DNA from: 66-474 sp051954935 | Lineage (GTDB): Bacteria; Pseudomonadota; Gammaproteobacteria; Xanthomonadales; Rhodanobacteraceae | NCBI GenBank assembly: GCA_051954935.1 | Contig: JBQCHG010000048.1 | Coordinates: 1 to 64,000, forward strand | Direction: 5' to 3' | Length of the DNA: 64,000 nucleotides | Part shown: positions 51,395-60,934 of the stretch, in pieces | Numbering within the stretch: position 1 is the stretch's first letter | Layout of the letters: every line of letters starts with the position of its first letter | The notes under the pieces: generated by a model | What the model was told of the DNA's origin: nothing | Database searches by the model: none | Seen by the model: only the letters and a program-made list of their open reading frames with translations | Position numbers and translations under genes: made by a program

Positions 51395-52161
51395 CGGTGC
51401 GCGGACCCCAGCAGCCGCGCACGCATGCGCTCGTAGCGCGCATTGCCGAGCACGCGTTTGGGGAAATAGAGGGCGCGGTAGCGCAAGGCCGCTGCACGCG
51501 GTATCCATCCGCGCCACTGCACCAGTGCCGCGAAATGCTCCATCGGCATCTCGCGTGTGATCGCGATGCGTTCGCGGCAATCGCCTGCCGGCGCAGCCCG
51601 GTTGACGCCCGGCATCGACGTCAGCACCAGTCGGTAGCCCGCGCGCAACGCCGCATCGCGTTCGCGCGTGCCGCCGCGGCCGCCGGGCAGGGCGATCGCG
51701 CGCACTTCGCGTTCGCACAGGGCTTCCAGCCGGTGCTTGCTGATCGTCAGTTCGGAGTGCAGCGTCGCGTCGTCCAGATCCTCCAGCAACCGATGCGTGC
51801 GTCCGTGCGACTGCACGCCCATGCCGGCCCGCGCCAGTGCGCGCACGTCGTTGGCCGAAACCATGCCGTGCTGGCCTATGAAATCCGACGTGATGCAGAA
51901 TTCCGCCACCATCTTGCGCGCGCGCAGCAGCGGCAGCGCGATGGTGCGGTTGCTCGCATCGCCGTCGTCGAAACTGATCACGACGCTCTTTTCGGGCAGC
52001 GGCCCATCGAGCTGGTCCAGCCGCACCGTGCGATAGCCGAGTGCGCACAGCCAGTCGAGATGTTGCACGAACTCGCGCGGGCGTACGCTGTAGACCGGAT
52101 CGAAGCCCGGCGCCCGGGCGTCCGCGTGGAGGCCGTGGTACATGAGGATGGGCAACATCAC
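51391..52161 (-). CDS. Polysaccharide deacetylase (NodB-type), short form
   Basis: A 256-residue NodB-family protein without a signal peptide. Motif 1 is VVISFDDGDASN and motif 2 is VQSHGRTHRLL; ALPGGRGGTRERDAALRAG matches the later substrate-groove region. It overlaps both neighbours by ATGA, pointing to tight translational coupling. Because it lacks a signal it may act on lipid-linked precursors in the cytoplasm; this is inference. Confidence 0.86.
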   Translation of the reverse strand: MMLPILMYHGLHADARAPGFDPVYSVRPREFVQHLDWLCALGYRTVRLDQLDGPLPEKSVVISFDDGDASNRTIALPLLRARKMVAEFCITSDFIGQHGMVSANDVRALARAGMGVQSHGRTHRLLEDLDDATLHSELTISKHRLEALCEREVRAIALPGGRGGTRERDAALRAGYRLVLTSMPGVNRAAPAGDCRERIAITREMPMEHFAALVQWRGWIPRAAALRYRALYFPKRVLGNARYERMRARLLGSAHR

Positions 52162-53180
52162 GCGGTTCTCCGAGTGCGCAGCCAGTCGAGGATCCCGCTG
52201 GTCTCGCTGAAAAAAAGCGCGCGCGAGAACTGCCGCAGGGGCGAGTGGAAGCGCCGCTCATGGATGTTGTGCCGGCGCAGCCGGTAGGGGTCCGCGCCGG
52301 GACGATTCACGCCTTCCACGGTGCTGACCGCAGTGGCGAATCCGGCGCCGCGGACCAGTTGCACGTCGCGCTCGCCGAAGTCGTCTTGGCTGCCGTTCGG
52401 GTAGGCGAAATGCCGCGGCGGTGCGACGTGCCGGCTGATCGAATCGCGCGAGCCCAGAACTTCCTCCCGCGCGGCGTCTTCCCCGACCCGACTCAGGATG
52501 GCGTGGTGCACGGTATGCGCGCCGATCTCGATCCCCGCCTGGTGCAATCGCTGGGCCTCCGCCCAGTCCAGCATGTCCGATGCCGGCGTGCCTGGCGCCG
52601 GATCGAGCCTCTCGCAGATCGCCGCGATGGAACATTCCAGCACGGCCGCCGGCGAGGGTTTCAGGCGTTCGACCACGGCATTCAGGAAATCGGCCGCAGA
52701 GCGATCGTCATCGAGGCTCCAGCGGCCCAACGACATGTCTTCGAGATCGATCCGGCCGTTGCGGCGCGCGGCCACGGCCGCCGCCAGCCGATAAGCCCAG
52801 ATGGGATCGCCGCCGACGTGGCCGGTGGCGAGGTAGACCACGGCCGGCGGCGGTTCGGGAGTCTCCAGCAAGGCGAGGTTGTCGCGATAGCCGTCATCGA
52901 ACGTCAGGACGTAGCGGGTGCCGGGACTGCCGGCCGTCAAGGCCTGCAGCCCGGCGTCCAGCCCGGTCAGGTAGTTGCCGCGGCGCAGCCAGTGCAGGAT
53001 GGCCGCGAATTTCGCGCGCGTGATGGACAACGGATACGGATCGGGTTCGTCGCGGACGCGATGGAACATCAGGATCGCGAGCGCGGGGCCGCGCAAATGC
53101 CGGTACAACGCATCCGCTCCGCTGTAATGGCAGAGCATCGCGGTGGTCCAGCGCACGAGCAGGCGCAGGTTGCTAGGCAT
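52158..53180 (-). CDS. Polysaccharide deacetylase (NodB-type), long form
   Basis: A 340-residue NodB-family protein with LAILMFHRVRDEPDPYPL, motif 1 YVLTFDDGYRDN, motif 2 IGAHTVHHAIL and HFAYPNGSQDDFG. It starts eight bases inside the end of the ligase gene. The N-terminal region is basic and slightly hydrophobic but not a convincing signal peptide. With the next gene it makes two adjacent deacetylases, which suggests they act at different positions or acyl groups. Confidence 0.87.
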   Translation of the reverse strand: MPSNLRLLVRWTTAMLCHYSGADALYRHLRGPALAILMFHRVRDEPDPYPLSITRAKFAAILHWLRRGNYLTGLDAGLQALTAGSPGTRYVLTFDDGYRDNLALLETPEPPPAVVYLATGHVGGDPIWAYRLAAAVAARRNGRIDLEDMSLGRWSLDDDRSAADFLNAVVERLKPSPAAVLECSIAAICERLDPAPGTPASDMLDWAEAQRLHQAGIEIGAHTVHHAILSRVGEDAAREEVLGSRDSISRHVAPPRHFAYPNGSQDDFGERDVQLVRGAGFATAVSTVEGVNRPGADPYRLRRHNIHERRFHSPLRQFSRALFFSETSGILDWLRTRRTA

Positions 53181-54507
53181 GCTGCAGCCCGCGCCTCCGT
53201 TGCGCCGAAGGTTTGGCGGGTTCCGTTGCGGGCGGGTTCTCGGCGAGCACGAACTCGCGGGCCTTGAGAACGAGCGCGAGGTACACCCAGAAATAGCCGA
53301 TCATCTGCGAATAGGTGAAGCGGTCGCCCCAGATGTTGGCGATGACCAGCGCCACCCATGCCGCGCACATTCCGAGCCCCAACGCGTAGGCCAGGCTGCC
53401 TGGCGGCGAATCGCGCAGGCAGCGCCAACAGGCTCGCGCCATGGACAGGAACAGCCCCACCACGATCAGGAAGCCGATGGCACCCTTTTCCACCAGTTCA
53501 CGTATGAAGAAATTGTGGGTGTCCATCTTGTAGGGGTTGTAGTCGGCGAAGGTCCGGTAACCGGTGCCGACCAGCGGGTGCATCTGGAAATGGTCCCAGG
53601 CCACGTCCCAGAACACGTAACGCATCTGGGTGCTCATGTCGGACTGCGGTCCCTCCAGATGCGTGCTGTCGAAGCGCTCCACCACGGCGTTGGGAAGAAA
53701 GCTGGGCACGATCAGCAGCCCGAATATCACGGGCAACACCATCTTCTTGCGGCCACGCCACAGCAGCATCATGCATACGCCGCCGATCAGGATCGTCGCG
53801 TAGCCGGTGCGCGAATATGTCCATAACAGGGACAGGAGCATGCAACCGATGCACACCAGCAGTAGCGCGCGCCACCGGCGCGGCCATTTGGTGGCGATCA
53901 GCAATGCGCACAGCACCAGCGCCGAGGTCACGCAGAATGAAGCGAATTCGTTGGAACCGATCGTCGTGAAGGAGCCGGAGATGCGTGCCTTGTCGCTGTA
54001 ATGCCAATGCGCCACGCCGGAATGCTCGCCGTGCGTGACACGCAGGATGTATGGGAGCGACAGGAACGTCGCGAGCAGTACGCGCTTCAGCGAAGTCCAG
54101 TCGGTGACACTCATCTGCACGACGAACAGCAGGAGCACGCCGATGATCGAATCCTTCAACGCGTTGAAGCGCAGCATGTCGGTCGGGGTCGGGAACAGCG
54201 ACAGCCCGATCAGCAGGGTCACGAAGCTCCAGCCCAGGTACAACCACACCCAGCGGTAGAGGCCGGTCCAGTGCGCGAGCTTGCCGCCTGCGTACCAGGC
54301 ACCGATCAGCGACAGCGCGAAGCCGACGTTGAGGAAATTGATGCCGCCCGGGAGCTGTGGCAGGTGCCCGGTCTGGATATTCTCGAGCGGCAGCAGGAAC
54401 AGGAAGAGGTACAGGAACCAGTTGTTCCTGGTCTTCCGCGCGGTACCCGCATCCTGGACGGAACGTGCCTGGATGGGAATGGAGGTCGAGCGCTCAAGCC
54501 ATTGCAT
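53173..54507 (-). CDS. O-antigen ligase/polymerase-like protein (Wzy_C)
   Basis: A 444-residue protein with about eleven membrane helices and a large periplasmic loop near the middle of the second half (RFDSTHLEGPQSDMSTQMRY, HFQMHPLVGTGY, THNFFIRELVEKGAIGF), the standard Wzy_C pattern, including the TYSRTGYATILIGG helix. It would polymerise EPS repeat units or ligate them in the periplasm. The start is ATG at 54507, overlapping the preceding glycosyltransferase gene by 14 bases. Confidence 0.88.
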   Translation of the reverse strand: MQWLERSTSIPIQARSVQDAGTARKTRNNWFLYLFLFLLPLENIQTGHLPQLPGGINFLNVGFALSLIGAWYAGGKLAHWTGLYRWVWLYLGWSFVTLLIGLSLFPTPTDMLRFNALKDSIIGVLLLFVVQMSVTDWTSLKRVLLATFLSLPYILRVTHGEHSGVAHWHYSDKARISGSFTTIGSNEFASFCVTSALVLCALLIATKWPRRWRALLLVCIGCMLLSLLWTYSRTGYATILIGGVCMMLLWRGRKKMVLPVIFGLLIVPSFLPNAVVERFDSTHLEGPQSDMSTQMRYVFWDVAWDHFQMHPLVGTGYRTFADYNPYKMDTHNFFIRELVEKGAIGFLIVVGLFLSMARACWRCLRDSPPGSLAYALGLGMCAAWVALVIANIWGDRFTYSQMIGYFWVYLALVLKAREFVLAENPPATEPAKPSAQRRRGLQHA

Positions 54508-55624
54508 AGTCGTTGCCGTTGCGAATGTTGCGATAGACGGTTGCGTAGTCGCGCGCCATGCGCGTGACCGAGTAGCGTTCGAGAACCCGTTGCCGCAGGT
54601 CGGGCCGCGTGGAGCGGCCTTCGCTGCACGCCGAGCGCATCGCGGCTGCCAGTGCCTCGACATCGCCGGGCGGCACCAGGGCGGCACGCAAGCCGCTCAG
54701 CACTTTGGGAATCTGGCCGACCGCGGTGCTGACCAGCGGCCGCGCCGCGGCCATTGCTTCCAGCAGCGCGAGTGGCAGGCCTTCGGTCAATGAAGGCAGC
54801 ACGAAGCAATCGAGCATCGGATAGAAATGCTCCAGATCGTCGCGTGCGCCGAGCAGCCGCACATGGCCTTCGACGCCCAGCTCGCAGGCGTGTGCGAGCA
54901 TGGCGGCATGCAGCGGACCATCGCCGGCCAGCACGAGCCAGCAGCCTGGAAGGTGTTCCAGCACCCTGGCGAACGCATCCAGCAGACCCAGGGGATTCTT
55001 CTCCGCGCTCAAGCGCAACGCGCTGCCGAACACGAAGGCGTCCTCGGGAATTCCGCAGACCGTCCGGGACAGAGGCTCGATGTCCGGACGAAAACGTCCG
55101 GTATCCACGCCGTTTTCGATCAGCTCGATTTTTTCCGGGGCAACGCCTCCGGTCGCCAATGCCGGCTGCATCGCCGCGGAGACGATGCAAACCCGGTCGA
55201 ATCCGCGCATCAGCCGGCGTTCCAGGTTCTGGTACAGATTCAGTCGGCGCGTGCCCTCGACGTGTCCGTGCAGGGTCGAGACAATCGGCGTTTCGCCGGC
55301 ACCACGGGCCAGCCACGCGTAGAACGCGCTCTTGTAGCCGTGCACGTGCAGCAGCGCGTTGGGATGCGCGCGCAGTACCCGGCGCAGTGCGCGCACGGTC
55401 CTCCAGTCGAAGCGGCCGCGGCAGGGCAGCCTTTGCGCGGGAATCCCCAGCCGGCGCGCACGCGCGTAGAGCGGCTGCTCGTCGAGACGATAGTTGTCCA
55501 GGCAAAGCAGGGTGCTTTCCATGCCGCGCCGGATCAGTGCGGGAATCAGGCCGAGCAACATCTGCTCGGCGCCATACAGCCCCGTTCCGGAATGCAGATG
55601 GAAGACATGCGGCTCAGCGCGCAT
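54494..55624 (-). CDS. Family 4 glycosyltransferase
   Basis: A 376-residue GT-B enzyme. The N-terminal domain opens with VFHLHSGTGLYGAEQML, and the C-terminal domain carries VFGSALRLSAEKNPLGLLDA, LVLAGDGPLHAAM and the E-x7-E motif FVLPSLTEGLPLALLEAMAA. The ATG at 55624 has GGGAG seven bases upstream and overlaps the preceding gene by 11 bases. It adds a sugar to the EPS repeat unit; donor unknown. Confidence 0.9.
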   Translation of the reverse strand: MRAEPHVFHLHSGTGLYGAEQMLLGLIPALIRRGMESTLLCLDNYRLDEQPLYARARRLGIPAQRLPCRGRFDWRTVRALRRVLRAHPNALLHVHGYKSAFYAWLARGAGETPIVSTLHGHVEGTRRLNLYQNLERRLMRGFDRVCIVSAAMQPALATGGVAPEKIELIENGVDTGRFRPDIEPLSRTVCGIPEDAFVFGSALRLSAEKNPLGLLDAFARVLEHLPGCWLVLAGDGPLHAAMLAHACELGVEGHVRLLGARDDLEHFYPMLDCFVLPSLTEGLPLALLEAMAAARPLVSTAVGQIPKVLSGLRAALVPPGDVEALAAAMRSACSEGRSTRPDLRQRVLERYSVTRMARDYATVYRNIRNGNDYAMA

Positions 55625-56864
55625 CGGCGAGCTCCCGATAAAGCGCGAGATACGCATCGGCCATTTTCTGCAGCGGGTGCCTTGCGCATACGCGCGCGCG
55701 CGCCGCCATGCCCAACCGCGCGCGCCGCGCGACGTCGGGCAGCAACTCCAGCAAGGCTCGCGCGAGCGCGGGCGGATTCAGCGGCTGCACCAGCACGCCG
55801 CAATCGGCATCCACCAGTTCCGGGTTGCCGCCCACATCCGTGGCCACCACCGGCAATCCGCAGGCCTGCGCTTCCAGGATCGCGTTGGACATCCCTTCGC
55901 TCTTGGAAGCCAGTGCGAATACATCCAGTGCCGGCAGGACATTCGCGACATCGAGGCGTTCGCCGGCCAGACGCACCGCGCCCGACAATCCGAGCGCGGC
56001 GATGCGGGTTTCGATCGCGCCGCGCAGGCGGCCGTCGCCCAGCAGCAACAGGCGCGCCTGCGGCAGCTCGGCGTACACGCGCGCGAAGGCGTCGATCAGA
56101 TCTGCATGCCGCTTGACCGGGTTGAAGTTCGCCACGCAGCCGATCAGCAGTTCGTGACTCGCGTAACCCAGCGACTCGCGCATGCGCGCGCGCCGGCCTG
56201 CATCCGCGGGTGCATAACGCCGGGTGTCCACGCCATTGGGAATGCATACGAGTCGCGATGCACGCTCGCGCGGCAGCGAATCCAGGATGGCCTGGCTCGG
56301 TGCCACGACGCAGTCGAAGCGGCGGTCCAGCCATCGCATGAGCGACCGTACCCGGCTCGATTTCAGGAATCCCATGTCGCGCCGGCTCGACAGCCGACGC
56401 GCCCTGCCCGGAAGCAGCGCGTTGATCAGATCGGCACTTTCGTGCTGCGAGTGCACGATGTCGTAATGATTGCGTCGGACCAGTTGGTACGCACGGACAA
56501 TGGCCGCGAGCAGCCGGATCCGGCTTTCGCCGATCGGCTCGTGCGACAGCCTCACATGTGGCGCGTCAAATGTCCCGAACGCGTCCGCCGGCGGTGCGGC
56601 GAGCTGCAGCACGTCCACCCTGAAGGAATCGGCCGGCAGTCGCTCCAGCAGGTTGCGCAGGAAGCGCTCACTGCCCCCGGACGTGAGCAATGCGGTATCG
56701 GTGATGATCAGGATCCGCAGGCGCTTCGCGAGGCGACGGGAAGCGCTGCTCCGCTCGGCGCGAGGACCGGCCGCGGTACGGGGGCGCCTCCTGGGTACCG
56801 CGGCCGCTTCTGCGACTCCGCTCCCGGGGTCTCTCGAACCACTCACTGACTGCGCTCCATCCAT
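55614..56864 (-). CDS. Family 4 glycosyltransferase
   Basis: A 416-residue GT-B enzyme. A basic, low-complexity stretch of about 45 residues precedes the domain (RLRILIITDTALLTSGGSER). Further motifs are IVHSQHESADLINALLPGR, GCVANFNPVKRHADLIDA, LLLLGDGRLRGAI and the E-x7-E region ALASKSEGMSNAILEAQACG. It is one of two consecutive GT4 enzymes in the operon. The N-terminal extension is atypical, so the true start may lie nearer the Arg-rich segment around residue 45. Confidence 0.88.
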   Translation of the reverse strand: MDGAQSVSGSRDPGSGVAEAAAVPRRRPRTAAGPRAERSSASRRLAKRLRILIITDTALLTSGGSERFLRNLLERLPADSFRVDVLQLAAPPADAFGTFDAPHVRLSHEPIGESRIRLLAAIVRAYQLVRRNHYDIVHSQHESADLINALLPGRARRLSSRRDMGFLKSSRVRSLMRWLDRRFDCVVAPSQAILDSLPRERASRLVCIPNGVDTRRYAPADAGRRARMRESLGYASHELLIGCVANFNPVKRHADLIDAFARVYAELPQARLLLLGDGRLRGAIETRIAALGLSGAVRLAGERLDVANVLPALDVFALASKSEGMSNAILEAQACGLPVVATDVGGNPELVDADCGVLVQPLNPPALARALLELLPDVARRARLGMAARARVCARHPLQKMADAYLALYRELADAR

Positions 56865-56953
56865 GGACGTCGCCGAGTTTCAAGAGGCGCGCTATCCCGC
56901 CCCGTACCGACAAGGTACTTTCTGGAAAGTGATCTGCACGTGCATGCCGGACC

Positions 56954-58465
56954 TCAGCGCTTGTACGCCAGCACGAAGAACGCCACGTTGTCGGTATAGC
57001 TCAGGCCGGGTTCCGTGCTGTTGAGGTGACGATGGGTGAGCTCTGCGCGCCAGCTCCAGTGCGGAGTGAGCTGATCCGTGAGGCTCGGCCCGAAGTCGTA
57101 CCTGTTGTCGCGGCGGTCCAGATTGGTGAAACGGGTGCGCGCCGCGCCCGCACGGAAATCGAGTGTCATCACTGGCGACAGCCGCCAACTCACGTCCAGC
57201 CCGGCGCCCCGTTCGTTTTGGTTGAGCGTGGTGTCGCCGAGATAACTGACACGGCGATAGTACGGGGCCACCGAGACGTGCAGCCGATCGCCCGCCCAGG
57301 TGTAGTTGGCATCCAGCATGCGCTCGCGATAGACATCCGGCGTGACCACGGAATTGCCCACGCCCAGGTCGCCTGCGGCCATATCCCTGAACGCGATCAG
57401 CTGATCGGGATACAGGAGCATGTCCGCCGCCGCATCCGTCGTCTGACGCGCACCGCCGATGCTGAATGAGTTGTGCAGATCCACCTGCCAATCCACGTGC
57501 ACGCGCGCCAGCACGTCGTTCTCATCGGGGATGAGCCCCTGGAAGCTGTAGCGCGACCCGCCCAGTGTCAGGTCCACCGTCACCTTGTTGAGCAGCTTGC
57601 TGATGTAGTGGAGATACGCATCGTAATGGTCGTAGCCATTGCCGATCGCGCCGACGACGAGATCCGGATGCTGCAGATGCACGTGTTCGGCTTCGAAATT
57701 GGCGGAAACCTGATCGGTCGCATTGAGGTCGTCGATGACCCGGAACGCGCCCATCCCGCGCTGCGTATCGAAGCCTTTCGTCTGCGAGGCGAGCGTATCG
57801 ATGTAGTGTGCCTCGAGCTGCCCGTGCCAGGTGCCGCCCACGCCAAAGCTCAGCACCGGACCGATCGAGAGCACGTTGACCTGCTGGAAGTTGCCCGGCC
57901 CGTTGTTGGCAAGGATGTTCACCGGCTGCACGGTGCTGGTATCCACCACCGACAAGGCCAGCCGCTGCGGCACGATATCCCAGTTCAAGGTCCCGGCGAG
58001 TGCACCGCGCAGCTCGTTGTCGAAGTCGCCTTCCAGATAGTCGATGTATTCGATCTCGCCGATTGCGTGCGCCTGCAGCGTCGTGCCGTTCTGGTCGTAG
58101 CTGAAGGTGGCGCGCGGAACCAGCAGGGTCTGGCTGATCGCGTTGTCCTCGCTGCGATTGATGTTGGTATCGTGCTCGACGCCGGCTTCCACCGTCCAGT
58201 CGAACAGCGGAATGTTTGCCGGCGGTATTTCCGGAACGTTGGGCGGCCCGATCGGTTCGATCCCTTGGTCCTGATCCTGACCCTGATTGGGTGGCGTGGC
58301 GGTCTGCTGCGGCGCCTGCTGCGGCAACAAGGGCGTGACGCCCTGGTCCGCGTTCTGCTGGGTCGTGTTCTGTGCCTGATCCGCTTGTGGTGCCGCTACC
58401 GCGTAACCTGTGGCGCCCATTAATGCGAGCGCGACGCAACGTGCAAGCAGGGTTGGTGCTGGCAT
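56954..58465 (-). CDS. Outer-membrane beta-barrel protein of the EPS locus
   Basis: A 503-residue protein with a signal peptide (MPAPTLLARCVALALMGATG, cleavage near AVAAPQ), a Gln/Asn/Pro-rich linker, and from about residue 95 a series of amphipathic strands (WTVEAGVEHDTNINRSEDN, VTVDLTLGGSRYSFQG, LDVSWRLSPVMTLDFRAG) ending in Tyr-Lys-Arg. The layout is that of the PEP-CTERM-locus outer-membrane protein family (TIGR03016-like), and its place between the kinase-like and glycosyltransferase genes agrees. It could be the outer-membrane part of EPS secretion. GGAAGGGGG precedes the ATG. Confidence 0.82.
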   Translation of the reverse strand: MPAPTLLARCVALALMGATGYAVAAPQADQAQNTTQQNADQGVTPLLPQQAPQQTATPPNQGQDQDQGIEPIGPPNVPEIPPANIPLFDWTVEAGVEHDTNINRSEDNAISQTLLVPRATFSYDQNGTTLQAHAIGEIEYIDYLEGDFDNELRGALAGTLNWDIVPQRLALSVVDTSTVQPVNILANNGPGNFQQVNVLSIGPVLSFGVGGTWHGQLEAHYIDTLASQTKGFDTQRGMGAFRVIDDLNATDQVSANFEAEHVHLQHPDLVVGAIGNGYDHYDAYLHYISKLLNKVTVDLTLGGSRYSFQGLIPDENDVLARVHVDWQVDLHNSFSIGGARQTTDAAADMLLYPDQLIAFRDMAAGDLGVGNSVVTPDVYRERMLDANYTWAGDRLHVSVAPYYRRVSYLGDTTLNQNERGAGLDVSWRLSPVMTLDFRAGAARTRFTNLDRRDNRYDFGPSLTDQLTPHWSWRAELTHRHLNSTEPGLSYTDNVAFFVLAYKR

Positions 58466-58511
58466 AGGTGCCCCCTTCCTGGTGGATGCGAAAAGCTGCG
58501 GGTAGAACCTC

Positions 58512-59264
58512 TCAAGCCTCGTTGAAGACCAGCCCGGCCAGCTTGTTCGGGTCGAAACCGGCCACGGCATGGTTGATCGTGGCAGGAGTATCGCGCCCGT
58601 AGCCCGCGACCACAACTACATAATCGGCGAGATCCGACAGGATCCTCGCATCCGGCCCGCCCTTGATCGGCGGCCCGTCCAGGAAAAGATAGCGATCCGG
58701 ATACCGGCAGCGCAGCGAATCCAGCACCGCCCGCATGCGGAACGAGGAGAAGAATTCACCCTGCGCCTCGCGCGTCTTGCCGGCCGGAATCAGCCGCAGC
58801 CGCGGAATGCCGGTGTGATAGACGATCGGCTTGATGCCCGTCGCCGGGTGCTCGAGGTAGTCCACCAGCCCACCGGAATCGGGCTCCACCTCCAGCGCGC
58901 GGTCCTGGGTTGGATTGCGCAGGTTGCAATCCACCAGCAGGGCGGTGCGTGCTTCGTCGAAGGCAAAGGCCAGCGCGAGATTGCGCGCCACGAAGCTGCC
59001 GCCGGAGCCGGCGCTGACCGGCACGACCAGCGTGGTGAAGTTCTGGCCGTCGCTCAGGTCCAGCAGGCGCGTCCGCACCTCGCGGAAGGCGTCCGCCATT
59101 TCCCGTGAAGCGCCATCGGCCTGGATCAGGCGTCGCGCATGCAATTGATACGGCGTGAGCGAGCCGGTCTCCTGCATGAGTGCGATGGAGTGACCACTGG
59201 CGCGCTCGGGCGCGTCGGCGACGAGTTCGTGCTCTTGCACGCGATTGGCGATTTCTGCGTTCAT
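58512..59264 (-). CDS. Bacterial tyrosine-kinase-like ATPase with degenerate Walker A
   Basis: A 250-residue CpsD/CapB-like protein. The P-loop region reads VSAGSGGSFVARNLA, with Gly where the essential Lys should be; the Walker A' is LLVDCNLRNP (second Asp replaced by Asn), and Walker B is YLFLDGPPIKGG. It ends at KLAGLVFNEA without a tyrosine cluster. In position it matches the exosortase A-associated autokinase beside the chain-length determinant, but it probably lacks ATPase or kinase activity and may act as a structural partner. Start ATG at 59264 overlaps the preceding stop (ATGA); ATG at 59276 is in frame too. Confidence 0.83.
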   Translation of the reverse strand: MNAEIANRVQEHELVADAPERASGHSIALMQETGSLTPYQLHARRLIQADGASREMADAFREVRTRLLDLSDGQNFTTLVVPVSAGSGGSFVARNLALAFAFDEARTALLVDCNLRNPTQDRALEVEPDSGGLVDYLEHPATGIKPIVYHTGIPRLRLIPAGKTREAQGEFFSSFRMRAVLDSLRCRYPDRYLFLDGPPIKGGPDARILSDLADYVVVVAGYGRDTPATINHAVAGFDPNKLAGLVFNEA

Positions 59265-60820
59265 GTGGTCATCCATGTCCGAATGATGAAGAGTGCGAGG
59301 TAGCAGGCCGCCACTCCCGCGGCAATCAGCACGATCAGCAGATTGCGCCGGTGCCGGTGGCGATCGTCCTCGGGCGTCTGGAAGTGCGGGATCGTTGCCA
59401 GTACCGGCAGCCCGGTGCTGTACTCGAGCAGCTCGCGGCTGCGCACGCGCGGGTCATAGCGCGAGACGCCGAACAGCAGTCCGATCGGGATCAGCGCGGC
59501 GAGCGCGATCCCCGCGGCCGCAAAGTGCGCCAGCCGCAGCCCCGAGGGCACCAGCGGTATCATCGCCGGATCCTGGATCTGGAAAGTCAGGCCGCGACGC
59601 TCCTTGTCGAGCTCCATCGAGACGCGCGCCTGCTCGCGTCGCTTCAGCAGGTCCTGATAGATCTGCTGGTTGATGTTGTAGTCCGACGTGAGCGCGGCCA
59701 TTTCATCGGCAGTCGCCGCCACGCGTTTGCTGCGCTCCAGCTCCTGCTTCAGTTGCGTGGAGCTGGCGGCCAGCCGCGCTTCAGCGGCCGCGAGGTCGCC
59801 GCGCACATCGGCGCGCTTGGTCGTCAGGTCTTGGTAGACCGGGTTGAACGCCACCACGTTGTCGATCGGGGTGCCTGCGACCTGGGAGGCGGCCTTCTGC
59901 GTCTCGGCCTGCTTCATCTGCTGGCGCAGGTCGTCGATCTGGTGACGCGTGCGGATCACGTCCGGATAGCTGTCGGTGTAAGTCAACTTGAGCTGGGCCA
60001 GTTTCGCCTGCAGCTGCGCGATCTGCGCTCCGTAGACGCCTTCCCGCGTCTGCGCCACCGCAATCTCGGACTGCCCGGACAACTGCCCGCCGAGCGTGGC
60101 GCTCTTGGAGCCCAGTTCGGCGATGTCGATGCGCGCGGCCTCCATCTCCTGGCGCAGCTGCGCGATGCGCGTATTGGTATCCACCTGGTTGCCGGGCGCC
60201 GCGTCGGCATGCGTTTCCAGGAAATTCTTCAGCTTCTCGCCGGAAGCGGTCAGCTTTTTCGCGTACGCGAGCACCTGGCTGTTCATGAATTCGTAGGCGC
60301 TGGTGCTTTCCTTCTGCTTGGACGCCAGGCTCGCCTCGATGAAGAGGTGCGTCATGTCGCGCGTCACGTTGTAGCTGCGCACCGGGTCGGTGTCGGCGTA
60401 GGAGATCTGCAGCAGGTCCGGGCGCGGCGAGGTGATCGTGGTGCTGTCCTGGATCTGCTTGATCAGGTCCTCCTGCTCCAGCGGCGAGGGGTGGTTCTTC
60501 ATCCAGCCGCCGTCCACCAGGATCTTGTTCATGATGCTGCGGCTGAAGATCACTTCCTGGGCGATGCCGGCGCGATCAGCCACCTCGGTCGGTGCGGCCA
60601 GGCCTTCGGTCAACGGCTTGATGATGTTGTTTTCCTGCACCAGGATCGTGGTGGTGGCCTCGTATTTCTTCGGCCAGAGCAGGCCCAGAACGAGCGCCAG
60701 CAGCGCGATCGCTGCGAACAGGATGCCCAGCGCCAGCCGGCGCCGTTTCGCCTCTTTCGCCATCGTCCCGCCCACGAGCCAGAAGCTGTACGCGTTGGCG
60801 GGGATCAGTTCGTTTGCCAT
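59261..60820 (-). CDS. Wzz-type polysaccharide chain-length determinant
   Basis: A 519-residue inner-membrane co-polymerase controlling EPS length. A first membrane helix (LALGILFAAIALLALVLGLL) is followed by YEATTTILVQ and a long periplasmic coiled coil (IAQLRQEMEAARIDIAELGS and LAQLKLTYTDSYPDVIRTRH), then the Pro-rich QDPAMIPLVPSG and two C-terminal helices (HFAAAGIALAALIPIGLLFG, LLIVLIAAGVAACYLALF). The pattern is of the exosortase-locus chain-length family (TIGR03007-like). The kinase is a separate gene, here overlapping it. Confidence 0.9.
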   Translation of the reverse strand: MANELIPANAYSFWLVGGTMAKEAKRRRLALGILFAAIALLALVLGLLWPKKYEATTTILVQENNIIKPLTEGLAAPTEVADRAGIAQEVIFSRSIMNKILVDGGWMKNHPSPLEQEDLIKQIQDSTTITSPRPDLLQISYADTDPVRSYNVTRDMTHLFIEASLASKQKESTSAYEFMNSQVLAYAKKLTASGEKLKNFLETHADAAPGNQVDTNTRIAQLRQEMEAARIDIAELGSKSATLGGQLSGQSEIAVAQTREGVYGAQIAQLQAKLAQLKLTYTDSYPDVIRTRHQIDDLRQQMKQAETQKAASQVAGTPIDNVVAFNPVYQDLTTKRADVRGDLAAAEARLAASSTQLKQELERSKRVAATADEMAALTSDYNINQQIYQDLLKRREQARVSMELDKERRGLTFQIQDPAMIPLVPSGLRLAHFAAAGIALAALIPIGLLFGVSRYDPRVRSRELLEYSTGLPVLATIPHFQTPEDDRHRHRRNLLIVLIAAGVAACYLALFIIRTWMTT

Positions 60821-60934
60821 GGTCTTCTTCCTTGAAGCTGAAAGCAGCCGTTCCTCGGCCGCGTGTTCCGCGCATCGGCGCGTTCCCGAACGGTGGATGG
60901 ACGCCCGGCGGCAAGCGCCGGGCGCCGCTGGTCA

